Assembly (NCBI RefSeq): GCF_000186245.1
Contig: NC_014935.1
Coordinates: 1,798,001-1,862,000 of the forward strand
Reading direction: 5' to 3'
Origin: Nitratifractor salsuginis DSM 16511
Lineage (GTDB): Bacteria > Campylobacterota > Campylobacteria > Campylobacterales > Sulfurovaceae
DNA length: 64,000 nucleotides
Every line of letters starts with the position of its first letter. Position 1 is the first letter of the stretch. The position numbers and the translations under genes are program-made. Positions 53,118 through 61,735 of the stretch are shown one piece after another. The notes under the pieces are model-generated. The model was not told the origin of the DNA, searched no databases, and saw nothing but the letters and a program-made list of their open reading frames with translations.

Positions 53118-53245
53118 GTCGCACGTCGCAAGCACGGGGCTTCGCCCCTCAAGTCGCAAGAAAAATCGTATGTGCTAAGTGCTGCGATTTTCCCAGCAAA
53201 TCTATTCTCAATTTTTCATTTTCCATTCTCAATTCGTGAACTCTA
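53118..53245. repeat. GTCGCAAG hairpin element and heptamers
   Basis: 53125-53160: GTCGCAAGcACGGGGC TTC GCCCC...GTCGCAAG. 53167-53180 GTGCTAA/GTGCTGC; 53205-53235 TTCTCAA/TTTTTCA/TTCCATT; then GTGAACTCTACTAGAGTTCAC (53236-53256), a perfect palindrome overlapping the S4 gene's stop. Confidence 0.75.
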
Positions 53246-53491
53246 CTAGAGTTCACGAACGTATTCCTCTTTTTTCGACTTGGGGATCGTCTTGGTCGTC
53301 GGGATCGCCAGCACTTCATACTCTCTGGGCCCCTTGAGATACTCGATGATGACCCGGTCCCCGACCTTGACCTCTTTGGAGGGTTTGGCTTTGACCCCGT
53401 TGATGAAGACCACTCCGCTCTTGACCATATCCTGAGCGATGGTGCGGCGCTTGACCACATTCACGCTGCTAAGCCACTTATCGATCCTCAA
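53246..53491 (-). CDS. S4-domain RNA-binding protein (Hsp15/RqcP-like)
   Basis: 81 residues from TTG 53491 (LRIDKWLSSVNVVKRRTIAQ), with GGAAGGAAAGA just upstream; the open frame extends to 53551 through repeat sequence. A single S4 domain (GVVFINGVKAKPSKEVKVGD). Likely binds stalled 50S-tRNA complexes or rRNA. Confidence 0.88.
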   Translation of the reverse strand: MRIDKWLSSVNVVKRRTIAQDMVKSGVVFINGVKAKPSKEVKVGDRVIIEYLKGPREYEVLAIPTTKTIPKSKKEEYVREL

Positions 53492-53515
53492 ATCTTCTTT
53501 CCTTCCAAATCTATT

Positions 53516-53558
53516 AGTCGCAAGTCTCAAGCACGGGGTTTTACCCCTCAAGTCTCAA
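53516..53558. repeat. GTCGCAAG/GTCTCAAG hairpin element
   Basis: Fourth copy of the element: GTCGCAAGTCTCAAG, GGGGTTTTACCCC stem, GTCTCAAG. Overlaps the unlikely upstream extension of the S4 gene. Confidence 0.7.
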
Positions 53559-53603
53559 GAATATTTTAGTGTAAAGTATTTCTAGTTACTAGTCTCTCGA
53601 TCT

Positions 53604-53843
53604 TCAAAGTTTGAATTCCGCCTCGGCTTTTTTCGCCTCGATCAGCCCTTTGACGGTCAGGGATCCCTCGCTGAGATAGCCCTCCGCTTCCAGATTCTTA
53701 CGGATTCTCTTGCCTTCTTTGGGGGTGAACATCCCCGTATTGGCCAGGGCCAGGACCAGATCGTTGAGGCTCTGCCCCTTCTCCTGGGTCATTACTCCCA
53801 GTAAAAAGACCCGCTCATTGATCCCCAATCCGCCATCTTCCAT
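53604..53843 (-). CDS. Small conserved-looking helical protein
   Basis: 79 residues. INERVFLLGVMTQEKGQSLN... GMFTPKEGKRIRKNLEAEGYLSEGSL reads as two helices and a winged-helix-like hairpin. No family recognised. Upstream lie CCATCTT/CCATCCT heptamers (53833-53866), so the first codons may be repeat-derived. Confidence 0.6.
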   Translation of the reverse strand: MEDGGLGINERVFLLGVMTQEKGQSLNDLVLALANTGMFTPKEGKRIRKNLEAEGYLSEGSLTVKGLIEAKKAEAEFKL

Positions 53844-53887
53844 CTTCCATCCTCAATCTTCCATCCTGATCGAAACTACGGTTTCGA

Positions 53888-55081
53888 TCAGTGCAGTTCC
53901 TCGTTGAGCTTCACTTCCCGGGTGCTGCGGCGCGCGACCATCTCTCCGCTCAGGGAGTCGATGCGGTAGTGGATGCCGTTGAGCCCCTGGAGCTCGGCGC
54001 CTTTGAAGACGGTTTTGTCCTCCAGATCCGCCTCGGGGTTGGCTGCTTTGATCTTTTCGAGCTGATCCTCGTCGATACGGATCTTGGTCCCGGCCAAAAC
54101 GGCGATGCCAGCATCGACGATGCAGCCGTCGCCCAGGGGCACGCCGGTCACGGAGTTGGCTCCCAGGAGGGTATTTTCGCCGATGCTGATGGGATTGCCG
54201 TCGGTTCCGGATAGGACCCCCAGGATGCTCGCGCCGCCTCCGACGTCGGAGCCGCTTCCCACGACGGCGGAAGAGGAGATACGGCCCTCCACCATCACGG
54301 GCCCCAGGGTTCCGGCGTTGAAGTTGATGTAGCTTGCGCCGGGCATCACGGTGGTGCCGGGGGCCAGCTGGGCGCCCATGCGGACCTTCGAAGTGTCGAG
54401 GATCCGGGTATTGTCGGCGGGGATGATGTGCTGGAGGTAGCGGGGGAATTTGTCCACGCTGTCGATATTGGGGAAGGTGCCGTTGAGCTTCATCTCGATC
54501 TCGTTCTCCCGCAGGTACTCCAGCTCATAGGGCTTGTTGCCCACCCAGGCGACATTGCTGAGTACGCCGAAGGCTCCGTTGAGATTGACCCCTCTCAGCG
54601 GTGCTTTGCCAAGAGAGAGGGCATAGAGTTTCAGATAGACCGCCTCCACGCTCCGGGGTGCCGCATCCTCGAAGAGGAAGGTGATGCGGAAGTTGCGACC
54701 GATATCCTCCATCGCCGCCAGGGTCTTGATGACCTGGACATTCTTGTGGGCTTCACCCACCGCTTCGGCCAGGTAAGGGGTGAAGGCGTTCATGGCGTTT
54801 TTGACGAACTCGTCTCCGATCGTGGCGACAAATTCGCTGCCGCTGAAATCCACCTCGACGCGGGACTCCTGCAGGGCTTTGATGAAGATCGCGGCGGAAC
54901 CGTAATTCTCCTTCCAGTTGACGATGGCGTAGTTGGCCTGCAGCACCTTGTCGGCGTTTTTCTGCCCACGGTCCACCCGGGCGATGCCGAAAGCGACGGG
55001 TTCGCGGTACCCCTCGCTCGCTTTGATCTCCTCAACCAATGTTTTGAACGCTTCGGTGCTTGTTACCGTTTCGATTGCCAT
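53888..55081 (-). CDS. dapD: Tetrahydrodipicolinate N-succinyltransferase, long type
   Basis: 397 residues. The C-terminal half is a left-handed beta helix (GAQLAPGTTVMPGASYINFN, SSAVVGSGSDVGGGASILGV, ENTLLGANSVTGVPLGDGCI). The long N-terminal domain is that of the epsilonproteobacterial/actinobacterial DapD rather than the 270-residue form. Lysine and peptidoglycan precursor pathway. Confidence 0.94.
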   Translation of the reverse strand: MAIETVTSTEAFKTLVEEIKASEGYREPVAFGIARVDRGQKNADKVLQANYAIVNWKENYGSAAIFIKALQESRVEVDFSGSEFVATIGDEFVKNAMNAFTPYLAEAVGEAHKNVQVIKTLAAMEDIGRNFRITFLFEDAAPRSVEAVYLKLYALSLGKAPLRGVNLNGAFGVLSNVAWVGNKPYELEYLRENEIEMKLNGTFPNIDSVDKFPRYLQHIIPADNTRILDTSKVRMGAQLAPGTTVMPGASYINFNAGTLGPVMVEGRISSSAVVGSGSDVGGGASILGVLSGTDGNPISIGENTLLGANSVTGVPLGDGCIVDAGIAVLAGTKIRIDEDQLEKIKAANPEADLEDKTVFKGAELQGLNGIHYRIDSLSGEMVARRSTREVKLNEELH

Positions 55082-55205
55082 AAATACTCCTAAAAAGAAT
55101 TGTTTTGATAAAAAATGCCTAATTATATCTTACTTGAGATTCTTCTTGAATTCGGTTTGAGGATGAGTGGAATCATCACCATTACGATCCGGAGAGTCTC
55201 CGAGT

Positions 55206-55213
55206 GCTATAAT
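55206..55213 (+). promoter_or_regulatory. Extended -10 element
   Basis: GTGCTATAAT (55204-55213) contains TGn plus TATAAT, 30 bases before the small ORF at 55243. No clear -35. It is the nearest recognisable promoter upstream of the TonB receptor gene. Confidence 0.5.
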
Positions 55214-55242
55214 AAAAGCCCTTTGAAGGTAGAATACGCCCC

Positions 55243-55407
55243 ATGAAACATCTCCGGGGCCACAGCAAGCGCTATTTTTCACTCGCCACGATTGCCATGC
55301 ACTCCACGCTGCACAGACTCTGCAGCCTCGATGAGCGCTACCGCCGCCAGGACCGCCCCCACCTCTACCACGAATATAAAACATCGCCGCCGTATCCTTC
55401 GTGTTAA
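55243..55407 (+). CDS. 54-residue basic ORF
   Basis: ATG 55243 to TAA 55405-55407. Sequence MKHLRGHSKRYFSLATIAMH ... DERYRRQDRPHLYHEYKTSP, rich in Arg, His and Tyr. Good promoter but weak ribosome site. Its last codons enter the heptamer repeat. No family recognised. Confidence 0.4.
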   Translation: MKHLRGHSKRYFSLATIAMHSTLHRLCSLDERYRRQDRPHLYHEYKTSPPYPSC

Positions 55408-55506
55408 GTGTTAAGTGCTAAGTGCTACGAAAAAGTAGTATTTAGTGCTGACACTCTTTGCACATATTTCCAAACGTAACACATAACACATAGCACATAA
55501 CACAAT
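55400..55506. repeat. GTGCTAA and AACACAT heptamer arrays
   Basis: 55400-55430 GTGTTAA/GTGCTAA/GTGCTAC; 55476-55506 AACACAT/AGCACAT. The two are complementary in style (GTGTTAT versus ATAACAC) and could form a long imperfect stem upstream of the receptor gene. Confidence 0.75.
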
Positions 55507-55520
55507 TCAAAAGGACTACT

Positions 55521-57344
55521 ATGACCAAATATCGTTTTTCTCTTGCTGCCCTGTTGGCATTGAGCACCCTGAATCTCCAGACTCTTTCGGCAGACAATCT
55601 CGACTCCGGGGAAGACCTGGGGGTCATCACCGTCACCCCCGATCGGGTCAGCGAACCCCTCAAAGACAGCACTGCCAATGTCACCGTTATCACGGCCAAA
55701 GAGATCAGGGAACGGGGTTATCAGACCGTGTCTGATGCCGTCAGCCGGATCAGCGGTTTTGCCGCCAGCGCCAACGGCGGCCCGGGACAGACCACAGGAC
55801 TCTATCTTCGGGGATTTAATAGCGGAAATATTCTCATCCTCCTCGACGGTATCCCGCTCAAAGATCCGACCGACCCCTCCTTCTCCGCCGGCCTAGCGCA
55901 CCTTAGACTCGACGATGTCGCCCGGATCGAAGTCGTCAAGGGAGCTCAGAGCGGAGTTTGGGGCGCGGATGCCGTCGCCGGGATAATCAACATCGTCACC
56001 AAAAAAGCGGCGCCGGGGGCCCATGTCTCCCTCCGGGGACAGTACGGTAGCTACGATAGCAAATCCGCAGGGATCAGCCTCTCCGCAGCCGGTGAAGCTG
56101 GGAGCTTCGTTCTCAGTGGTGACCACTTCAAAACCGACGGTTTTTCCGCTCTCGCTCCCCGCGGCGCGGAAGATGATGGCTACACCAACAATACCCTCCA
56201 TTTCAAAGGAAAGATCAATGTGGGGGAGAATGCCGATTTCGGCCTTTTTTATCACGATATCCAGGGAGATTTCGATTACGACTCCGGCAATCCTGATGAT
56301 TCTATAAGTCAGGGGACCTTTGAAGATAAACTCATTGGCCTCGATTATCATTACGACGACGGGACCCGCAGCCTCCACGGAAGCTTCAGCACTAACAGGA
56401 TCGATCGCCATATGCTCGATGCTTCCTGGGGTGCCAGCGACTATCACGGAGACGCCACGCGCGCCACACTCAACGGTGCCTGGAAAATCGACGCCCACCA
56501 GCGACTCAGCGGCGGTATCGATTACAACCGTTACAGCGGCAGTACCACCTTCCAACCCGAATCGAGCTACGACAATCGGGGATACTATGCCGGCTACCGC
56601 TATATTTTCGACGATCTGCTGGGAGCCCGCACCCTCGTGAACGCGACCGTGCGCTACGATGATTTCAGCACTTTCAAAAACAAAACGACCTACCGCTTCG
56701 GGATCAAGCGGGAGTGCCTGGCTCTTCCGGGGCTTTTCACCGCCGCCAATCTCTACAGCGCCTACAAAGCCCCCAGCCTCTATCAATACAGTACCAATCC
56801 CGACCTCAAACCCGAATCAACCCAAGGCTACGAAATCAGCGCAGGCTATGAAGAGCTCTTGAAGGTGACCTATTTCCGAAACAAGGTCAAAGACCGGATC
56901 GATTACGACTTTAATACCTGGAGCTATTTCAACTCAGCCCGGGATTACACCCTCGACGGTATCGAAGTGGAGAGCCGCTACCGCATCGATTCCATCGATA
57001 CGGAAATCAGCGCCAACTGGACCCATATGTTCTCCCTGACCGACGATAAAGGCAATACCGTTCTAAGAGTTCCGCGCAATGAAGCCAATCTCTTCGTAGA
57101 TTATTTCTTCTCCCCCGAAATCCACCTGGGAGCCAACCTCCAGTATGTGGGAAAACGCACCGACTACGGCAATGTACCCCTGAGCAGCTACACCCTGCTC
57201 AATCTCAGCTACAACCAACAGGTCACAAAGAATCTGAGTCTCTCCATTCAGGCTCACAACGTTCTTGACCGGCATTACGAAAGCGTCAAAGGCTACAGCA
57301 CCGAAGGGCGCAGCATCTATGGTAAAGTGGAGTATAAATTCTAA
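55521..57344 (+). CDS. TonB-dependent outer-membrane receptor (BtuB-like)
   Basis: 607 residues with a signal peptide ending near LSA-DN. A TonB-box-like EDLGVITVTP near residue 34, plug domain (VTVITAKEIRERGYQTVSDA, GLYLRGFNSGNILILLDGIP, RIEVVKGAQSGVWGADAVAG), 22-strand barrel and terminal Phe (YGKVEYKF). Size and plug resemble BtuB and related vitamin B12 or siderophore receptors. No cobalamin riboswitch or Fur box recognised upstream, so ligand unknown. Confidence 0.88.
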   Translation: MTKYRFSLAALLALSTLNLQTLSADNLDSGEDLGVITVTPDRVSEPLKDSTANVTVITAKEIRERGYQTVSDAVSRISGFAASANGGPGQTTGLYLRGFNSGNILILLDGIPLKDPTDPSFSAGLAHLRLDDVARIEVVKGAQSGVWGADAVAGIINIVTKKAAPGAHVSLRGQYGSYDSKSAGISLSAAGEAGSFVLSGDHFKTDGFSALAPRGAEDDGYTNNTLHFKGKINVGENADFGLFYHDIQGDFDYDSGNPDDSISQGTFEDKLIGLDYHYDDGTRSLHGSFSTNRIDRHMLDASWGASDYHGDATRATLNGAWKIDAHQRLSGGIDYNRYSGSTTFQPESSYDNRGYYAGYRYIFDDLLGARTLVNATVRYDDFSTFKNKTTYRFGIKRECLALPGLFTAANLYSAYKAPSLYQYSTNPDLKPESTQGYEISAGYEELLKVTYFRNKVKDRIDYDFNTWSYFNSARDYTLDGIEVESRYRIDSIDTEISANWTHMFSLTDDKGNTVLRVPRNEANLFVDYFFSPEIHLGANLQYVGKRTDYGNVPLSSYTLLNLSYNQQVTKNLSLSIQAHNVLDRHYESVKGYSTEGRSIYGKVEYKF

Positions 57345-57356
57345 AGGAACCTGCCC

Positions 57357-57968
57357 GTGTCCGACACGCCAAGCAACGCTTTCCGCCGGGAGGGCTGGGA
57401 GCTTCGCCCCCGATCCTATATCCGCTACAAACTTTTCAACTCCCTTTTCCTGGGGCTGAGTGTGGGCACCATCTTTGTCATCTACAAGCCTCTCGATCCC
57501 TCCATCTACTCCCTGGGGGGCATCGCCCTGGCCCTGGCGATGCTCGCCATCGCCCAGCTCTACGGCCGGATTATGACCCTCCCCTGGTTTTTCCGCATCT
57601 CCCTGCTGGTGGAGCTGGTGGTTTTGGTGATGGTGCTTATCTTTCTGGCCAAGCCCTACACCTGGACCACGGCCCTGCTGGTCTATGCGGGCTATCAGGT
57701 CACCTTCTCCTTCGGCAGCTACCTGGTGCGGGCCGAGACCCTGGCCCTGGAGGACGATGAACTCTTGCGCCGGGTCGATACCGCCAAACAGATCGGATAC
57801 CTCATCGGAATGGCCGCCTCCTGGCTTACCTACAAAGTCCTGGAACATTACGGCATCAGCACCCCCGAAGCGAAAGTTTATCAGCTCCATTGGCTCCTGC
57901 TGGCGACGGAACTTGTGATAATATATTTCCTAATTAGAAGTTTTAGGAGAGTAACTAGTAACAAGTAA
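57357..57968 (+). CDS. Membrane protein, about five helices
   Basis: 203 residues from GTG 57357, 12 bases after the receptor stop, so co-transcribed. Hydrophobic segments LFLGLSVGTIFVIY, GGIALALAMLAIAQLYG, ISLLVELVVLVMVLIFL, ALLVYAGYQVTFSFG and LLLATELVIIYFLI. The last residues (RRVTSNK) and stop are encoded by the first repeat unit of the following GTAACTA array. Function unknown; may support the receptor. Confidence 0.7.
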   Translation: MSDTPSNAFRREGWELRPRSYIRYKLFNSLFLGLSVGTIFVIYKPLDPSIYSLGGIALALAMLAIAQLYGRIMTLPWFFRISLLVELVVLVMVLIFLAKPYTWTTALLVYAGYQVTFSFGSYLVRAETLALEDDELLRRVDTAKQIGYLIGMAASWLTYKVLEHYGISTPEAKVYQLHWLLLATELVIIYFLIRSFRRVTSNK

Positions 57969-58024
57969 CTAAAAATTCGGTTACTCATTACTCGGTTACT
58001 CGGTTGCTAGTTACTCGTTACTCG
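57951..58024. repeat. GTAACTA / GGTTACTC arrays
   Basis: Copies of GTAACTA followed by GGTTACTC-type units to 58024, then GGAGG of the macrodomain gene. The same unit occurs at 49014 and 52035. Confidence 0.8.
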
Positions 58025-58039
58025 ATCCGGAGGTTCGGT

Positions 58040-58573
58040 ATGGGCATTGTCATCAAAACCGGAGACATCACCAAAGAGGAAGCCTGTGCCATCGTCAACG
58101 CCGCCAACAGCTCCTGTATGGGCGGGGGCGGGGTGGATGGGGCGATCCATCGGGCCGGAGGGCCTCAGATGCTGGAAGAGTGCAAACGTATCCGCCGCGA
58201 AGCGTTGCCCGATGGCTTGCCGACGGGGCAGGCGGTGGCCACCACCGCCGGGAAGATGCCCGCGCGATACGTCATCCACACCGTTGGCCCCATCTGGGGG
58301 CGCTGCGGAAGCGAAGAGGAGTGCGACCGGCTGCTGAGCGACGCTTACCTCAACTCCCTGGAACTTGCCCACAAACTCGACTGCCGGAGTATCGCCTTCC
58401 CCGCCATCTCCACCGGGATCTACGGCTTCCCCAAAGAGCGGGCGGCACGGATCGCCTGGCAAACGGTCAATGAGTGGCTCAAGACCCATCCGGAGATGGA
58501 AGTGCGGTTTGTCTTTCATTCCGACAGAGATCGGGAGATTTTTGATAGAGCAGTCAGGGAGGAAAAACCTTAA
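58040..58573 (+). CDS. Macrodomain ADP-ribose hydrolase
   Basis: 177 residues from ATG 58040 (CCGGAGG upstream). GDITKEEACAIVNAANSSCM, GGGGVDGAIHRAGG and RYVIHTVGPIWG, SIAFPAISTGIYGFPKERAA are the MacroD/YmdB motifs that bind ADP-ribose and O-acetyl-ADP-ribose. Single domain, no partner gene. Confidence 0.93.
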   Translation: MGIVIKTGDITKEEACAIVNAANSSCMGGGGVDGAIHRAGGPQMLEECKRIRREALPDGLPTGQAVATTAGKMPARYVIHTVGPIWGRCGSEEECDRLLSDAYLNSLELAHKLDCRSIAFPAISTGIYGFPKERAARIAWQTVNEWLKTHPEMEVRFVFHSDRDREIFDRAVREEKP

Positions 58574-58591
58574 TTCCTACCTCCTAATTCC

Positions 58592-60385
58592 TCACTCCTC
58601 ACTCTCTAAAGTTACTTTGACTTCCTGATAACAAGCCCCGTCGCCCTCTTCACTGAGAATAGGTGGAGTAAGGCGGTTGACGCCCCGGGTACCGGCGGGG
58701 ATCAGCACGCAGTCGGGACGCAGGCGCTCGTCGATATGAGCCGTTAGCGTCACGCTGCCGTGTTCGGAACGCACGGTGATCTGCGCCCCCTCCTCGATCC
58801 CTGTCGTCGGCGGTACGTGAACCGACTCGGGCCGGTGGAACTGGGTGTTGAGGGATTTGTTCTGCTTGGGAGTCAGGAGCCAAAATTCGGTGATCTCTTC
58901 ATCCCTGGGCTTGAGTTTGCGCGCTTTGCGGAAGCGGCGGGTATCTTCGAACTCGTCGTCGAAATCATCCATAAAGGCAAACGCGTCACCCCCCTCCTCG
59001 CCGAAGCCCTCGGCATAGGGAAGCTCCTCGTAGTCGGGCAGGAGCAGCCAATCCCCTTCGCGGCGGCACTGGGCGATCCACTCCTGCAGATACTCCTCTT
59101 CTCTCCGCAGGCCTTCTAAACCGAGACGGCGGAAAAGCTCAGCCGTGAAGTCATATTCGCTGATCCCGATCCCACTCTCGACCGCCTGGTTCATCACCGT
59201 CACATAGGGGTGGCCGTAGCTCAGGCGCAGATCCCTTTTTTCCAGGAAATTCTTGGCGGGGATCACGATCCGAGCCAGTTCGCTGGTTTCGTTCTCGTAG
59301 AGGCCGAAGTAGATCAGGTTTTTGACCGCCTTAAGGCTTTCGACGACTTTTTCACTGGCGGGCATACTGGCGGCGGGGTTGCCCCCCTGCACCAGCACCG
59401 TTTCGAACTTCTCGAAGGGAGTGGTCACCATAGGGACCGTCGGGGTCTTCACAGCGAAGGGGTCTTTGAAGCCCTGGCGGGATTCCCCCAAAAAGCTCAC
59501 GCCGCACCCTTCTCGGCCGAATAGCCCCAGCGTCGCCGCTAGGGAGTCGATGGCCCAGAGGGCGTAGTGGCCGATGGAGTATTTCTGCACCCCGCCGCCG
59601 ACGAGAAAGACCACCCGATCCTGCTGCAGAAAGGTCAGCAGATCCCCCATATCGTCCAGACTCAGCCCCATATACTCCAGCAGAGCCTTGATCCGGAAAG
59701 AGCGGGTGAAATCGTAGAATTCGTCAAAATCGGGGCCCCATTCCTCCAACCAGGCGTCGTTCTGGGTATCCTCCATCGTGATGAATCGGGCCAGCAGCAG
59801 CGCCAGATAGACATCGGTGCGGGGTTTGAGCTGGATATGCAGATCGGCCCTCTGGGCCAGCTTGGTACGCACGGGATCGATGACGACGAGCTTCTTCCCC
59901 TCGATGAAGGGCATCAGGTGGACATTGGTCACCGGGAGATTGCGCCCCCAGACCACCACCACTTCCGCCTTGGCGATCTGCTCGGGAGGGAGTTGGCGGT
60001 TGATCCCCCGCCCTTCGCGGATCCCCGCCTGGCCAGGCCCGTCACAAAGCGAGCCGTGGGTGAGCGTGCCGCCCAGGCGCTCGATGAGTAGATTGGTCAC
60101 CGACTGCATCACCCCCAGATTCCCCGACCCGCGCCAAAGCAGCGGATTTTTGGCTTTGAGGGCTTCGGCCACGGCATCGAGTGCCTCCTCCATACTCACT
60201 TCCCGCCCGTCGATGCGGGGCTTTTCGATCCTCGGTGCTTCGTGGATGGAGCGGTTGAGCAGAGTGCACAGGGCTCCGTTGTACATCGGGTGGCCGGGGG
60301 TGGCTACCAGTTTGTCGGGGCGGGAAGAGTCGCAGGTGATCGCGCAGGCGTCCCAGCAATCCAGAGGGCAGGCGGTTTGAATCAT
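58592..60385 (-). CDS. Molybdopterin oxidoreductase, FdhA/BisC-like
   Basis: 597 residues, short for the family. N-terminal 4Fe-4S site CPLDCWDAC plus a later Cys, molybdopterin-binding GRNLPVTNVHLMPFI and GGGVQKYSIGHYALWAID, and a C-terminal beta barrel (QFHRPESVHVPPTTGIEEGA). No Tat signal, so probably cytoplasmic. The molybdenum ligand may be the Cys of GSLCDGP; no in-frame UGA. An acidic insertion (FMDDFDDEFEDTRRFR) is unusual. Overlaps the 60382 gene by four bases. Confidence 0.87.
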   Translation of the reverse strand: MIQTACPLDCWDACAITCDSSRPDKLVATPGHPMYNGALCTLLNRSIHEAPRIEKPRIDGREVSMEEALDAVAEALKAKNPLLWRGSGNLGVMQSVTNLLIERLGGTLTHGSLCDGPGQAGIREGRGINRQLPPEQIAKAEVVVVWGRNLPVTNVHLMPFIEGKKLVVIDPVRTKLAQRADLHIQLKPRTDVYLALLLARFITMEDTQNDAWLEEWGPDFDEFYDFTRSFRIKALLEYMGLSLDDMGDLLTFLQQDRVVFLVGGGVQKYSIGHYALWAIDSLAATLGLFGREGCGVSFLGESRQGFKDPFAVKTPTVPMVTTPFEKFETVLVQGGNPAASMPASEKVVESLKAVKNLIYFGLYENETSELARIVIPAKNFLEKRDLRLSYGHPYVTVMNQAVESGIGISEYDFTAELFRRLGLEGLRREEEYLQEWIAQCRREGDWLLLPDYEELPYAEGFGEEGGDAFAFMDDFDDEFEDTRRFRKARKLKPRDEEITEFWLLTPKQNKSLNTQFHRPESVHVPPTTGIEEGAQITVRSEHGSVTLTAHIDERLRPDCVLIPAGTRGVNRLTPPILSEEGDGACYQEVKVTLESEE

Positions 60386-61209
60386 TTGAGCTCCACTTTC
60401 ACAAGCGATGAGAAGGGATAACGGCCGGCGGGCACTTCGATCTCGGCCCGGTAAGAGGAGAGATACTTCTCATCGGTCTCTTTCCATACCTTGTAGGGCC
60501 TCAGATCACTCGGCTTTCCGTTGATCCAGAGCCGGAGTTTGGGCAGCGCCTTGACCTCATCCTCCGCCAAATAGATCACCAGGCGGGCGCGGCTCAGATC
60601 ATCCACGATCGCTAGGGGGGTGCCGATCCCGGCATACTCCCCGGGGCGGACCAGCAGGCGGTAGAGATAACGGTTTTTGAACCGGATATTCTTCTTGGCG
60701 ATCCTATCCTGGAGCGTGGCGACCTTCTGCTCCATCTCCAGGATGCTTCGGCGCAGGTTGATCACCTGCTGCCGGGTACTCAACCACTGGTTCTGCGCCG
60801 CCACCATCGCCTGGTAAGCCTGATCTTTCTGGGTCTGGCTGGCGGTGGAGAGTTTGTTCAGGCGCTGGAAATAGCCCTGCTGCCTTTGGAAACTTCCCTT
60901 CAGGCCGGGCAGCATCTTTTGGGTAAGCTCAAGATTTTGCCGCAACAGCTTCAGCGTCTCGCGGGAATGCTCCAGATCGAGCCGGTCCAGCCGATCGTCG
61001 ATATGAATGATTCTAGCATCCTCGATGAGCTTCCCCTCCAGAGCACGATTCGCCTCCAGTACCTCCCCCGGAGCCGCCGCCTTGATCGTCGCCCGATCCC
61101 AGGGCTCCACCCGAGCATAGTGCTCGGCGGCGGAAAGAAACGAACCAAGGAAAAAGAGCGAAAGAATTATAAATGTTTTATGGAGTTTCACAGCGTGGTA
61201 AACCTTCAT
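60382..61209 (-). CDS. Periplasmic HlyD/MFP-like coiled-coil protein
   Basis: 275 residues with a signal peptide (KTFIILSLFFLGSFLSA-AE). Short lipoyl-like half (RATIKAAAPGEVLEANRALE), a long coiled-coil hairpin (about residues 70-190) and LYRLLVRPGEYAGIGTPLAI completing the barrel: an efflux adaptor layout. No transporter gene adjacent; co-transcribed with the oxidoreductase. Confidence 0.75.
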   Translation of the reverse strand: MKVYHAVKLHKTFIILSLFFLGSFLSAAEHYARVEPWDRATIKAAAPGEVLEANRALEGKLIEDARIIHIDDRLDRLDLEHSRETLKLLRQNLELTQKMLPGLKGSFQRQQGYFQRLNKLSTASQTQKDQAYQAMVAAQNQWLSTRQQVINLRRSILEMEQKVATLQDRIAKKNIRFKNRYLYRLLVRPGEYAGIGTPLAIVDDLSRARLVIYLAEDEVKALPKLRLWINGKPSDLRPYKVWKETDEKYLSSYRAEIEVPAGRYPFSSLVKVELK

Positions 61210-61320
61210 GAATTAGGAATTAGGAGTTAGGAATTCTTTTTTAGTCGTGGAGATGTAATAATTGAACACACTACCATCAATTTCCAATTTCTAATTTCTA
61301 ACTACTAATTTCTAATTTGA
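61205..61320. repeat. TTAGGAA and TCTAATT heptamers
   Basis: 61209-61232 ATTAGGA/GTTAGGA copies; 61284-61318 TTCTAAT/TACTAAT copies, next to the rnpB 3' end. Confidence 0.75.
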
Positions 61321-61325
61321 AAAAG

Positions 61326-61664
61326 AAGGCAGGCGATAAGCCGGGTTCTGTCGTTGGGTGACTATTTATCTAGGCCCGCCGTCACCGACGGGCTCGAGCG
61401 AAGCACACAAGATGTGAGGCTTGTACCAGGTGCTTCTTGCTGCGGACCGGGTTTACCTGGCTGCCCCCGTTACCGGGGGCACCGGTGGGCTCTTACCCCA
61501 CCCTTTCACCCTTACCTGTGCGGGAAAACCCGCCATCGGCGGTCTACTCTCTGTTGCACTTGCCCTCGAATCGCTTCGGCCAGCCGTTAGCTGGAGTCCT
61601 GCCTCACTGCAGCCCGGACTTTCCTCTTGCGGCACCAACCGCAAGCAGCCACCTGCCTGCCTTC
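61326..61664 (-). ncRNA. rnpB: RNase P RNA
   Basis: Minus-strand RNA with GAAGGCAGGC at the 5' end (61664-61655) perfectly paired to GCCTGCCTTC at the 3' end (61335-61326), stem P1. The plus strand shows the universal AAGCCGGGTTCTGTCG, CTACTCTCTGTTGCACTTGC and CCTCGAATCGCTTCGG, all reverse complements of conserved cores. A TATACT -10 box sits at 61678-61673. About 339 nt, bacterial A type. Confidence 0.95.
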
Positions 61665-61735
61665 GCGCCGAGTATAACAGATTTTATTCCCGGATGCAAA
61701 CCCCCGAAAAGGGCGCCACAGCAAGGTACCAAAGG

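Noticed and set aside
55408-55520. Cobalamin riboswitch upstream of the BtuB-like receptor
   Set aside because: The leader is mostly heptamer repeat; no B12-box (GCCACTG) found.
58592-60385. Selenoprotein formate dehydrogenase using the nearby SelA/SelB
   Set aside because: No in-frame TGA before the true stop and no SECIS-like hairpin at the expected cysteine position.
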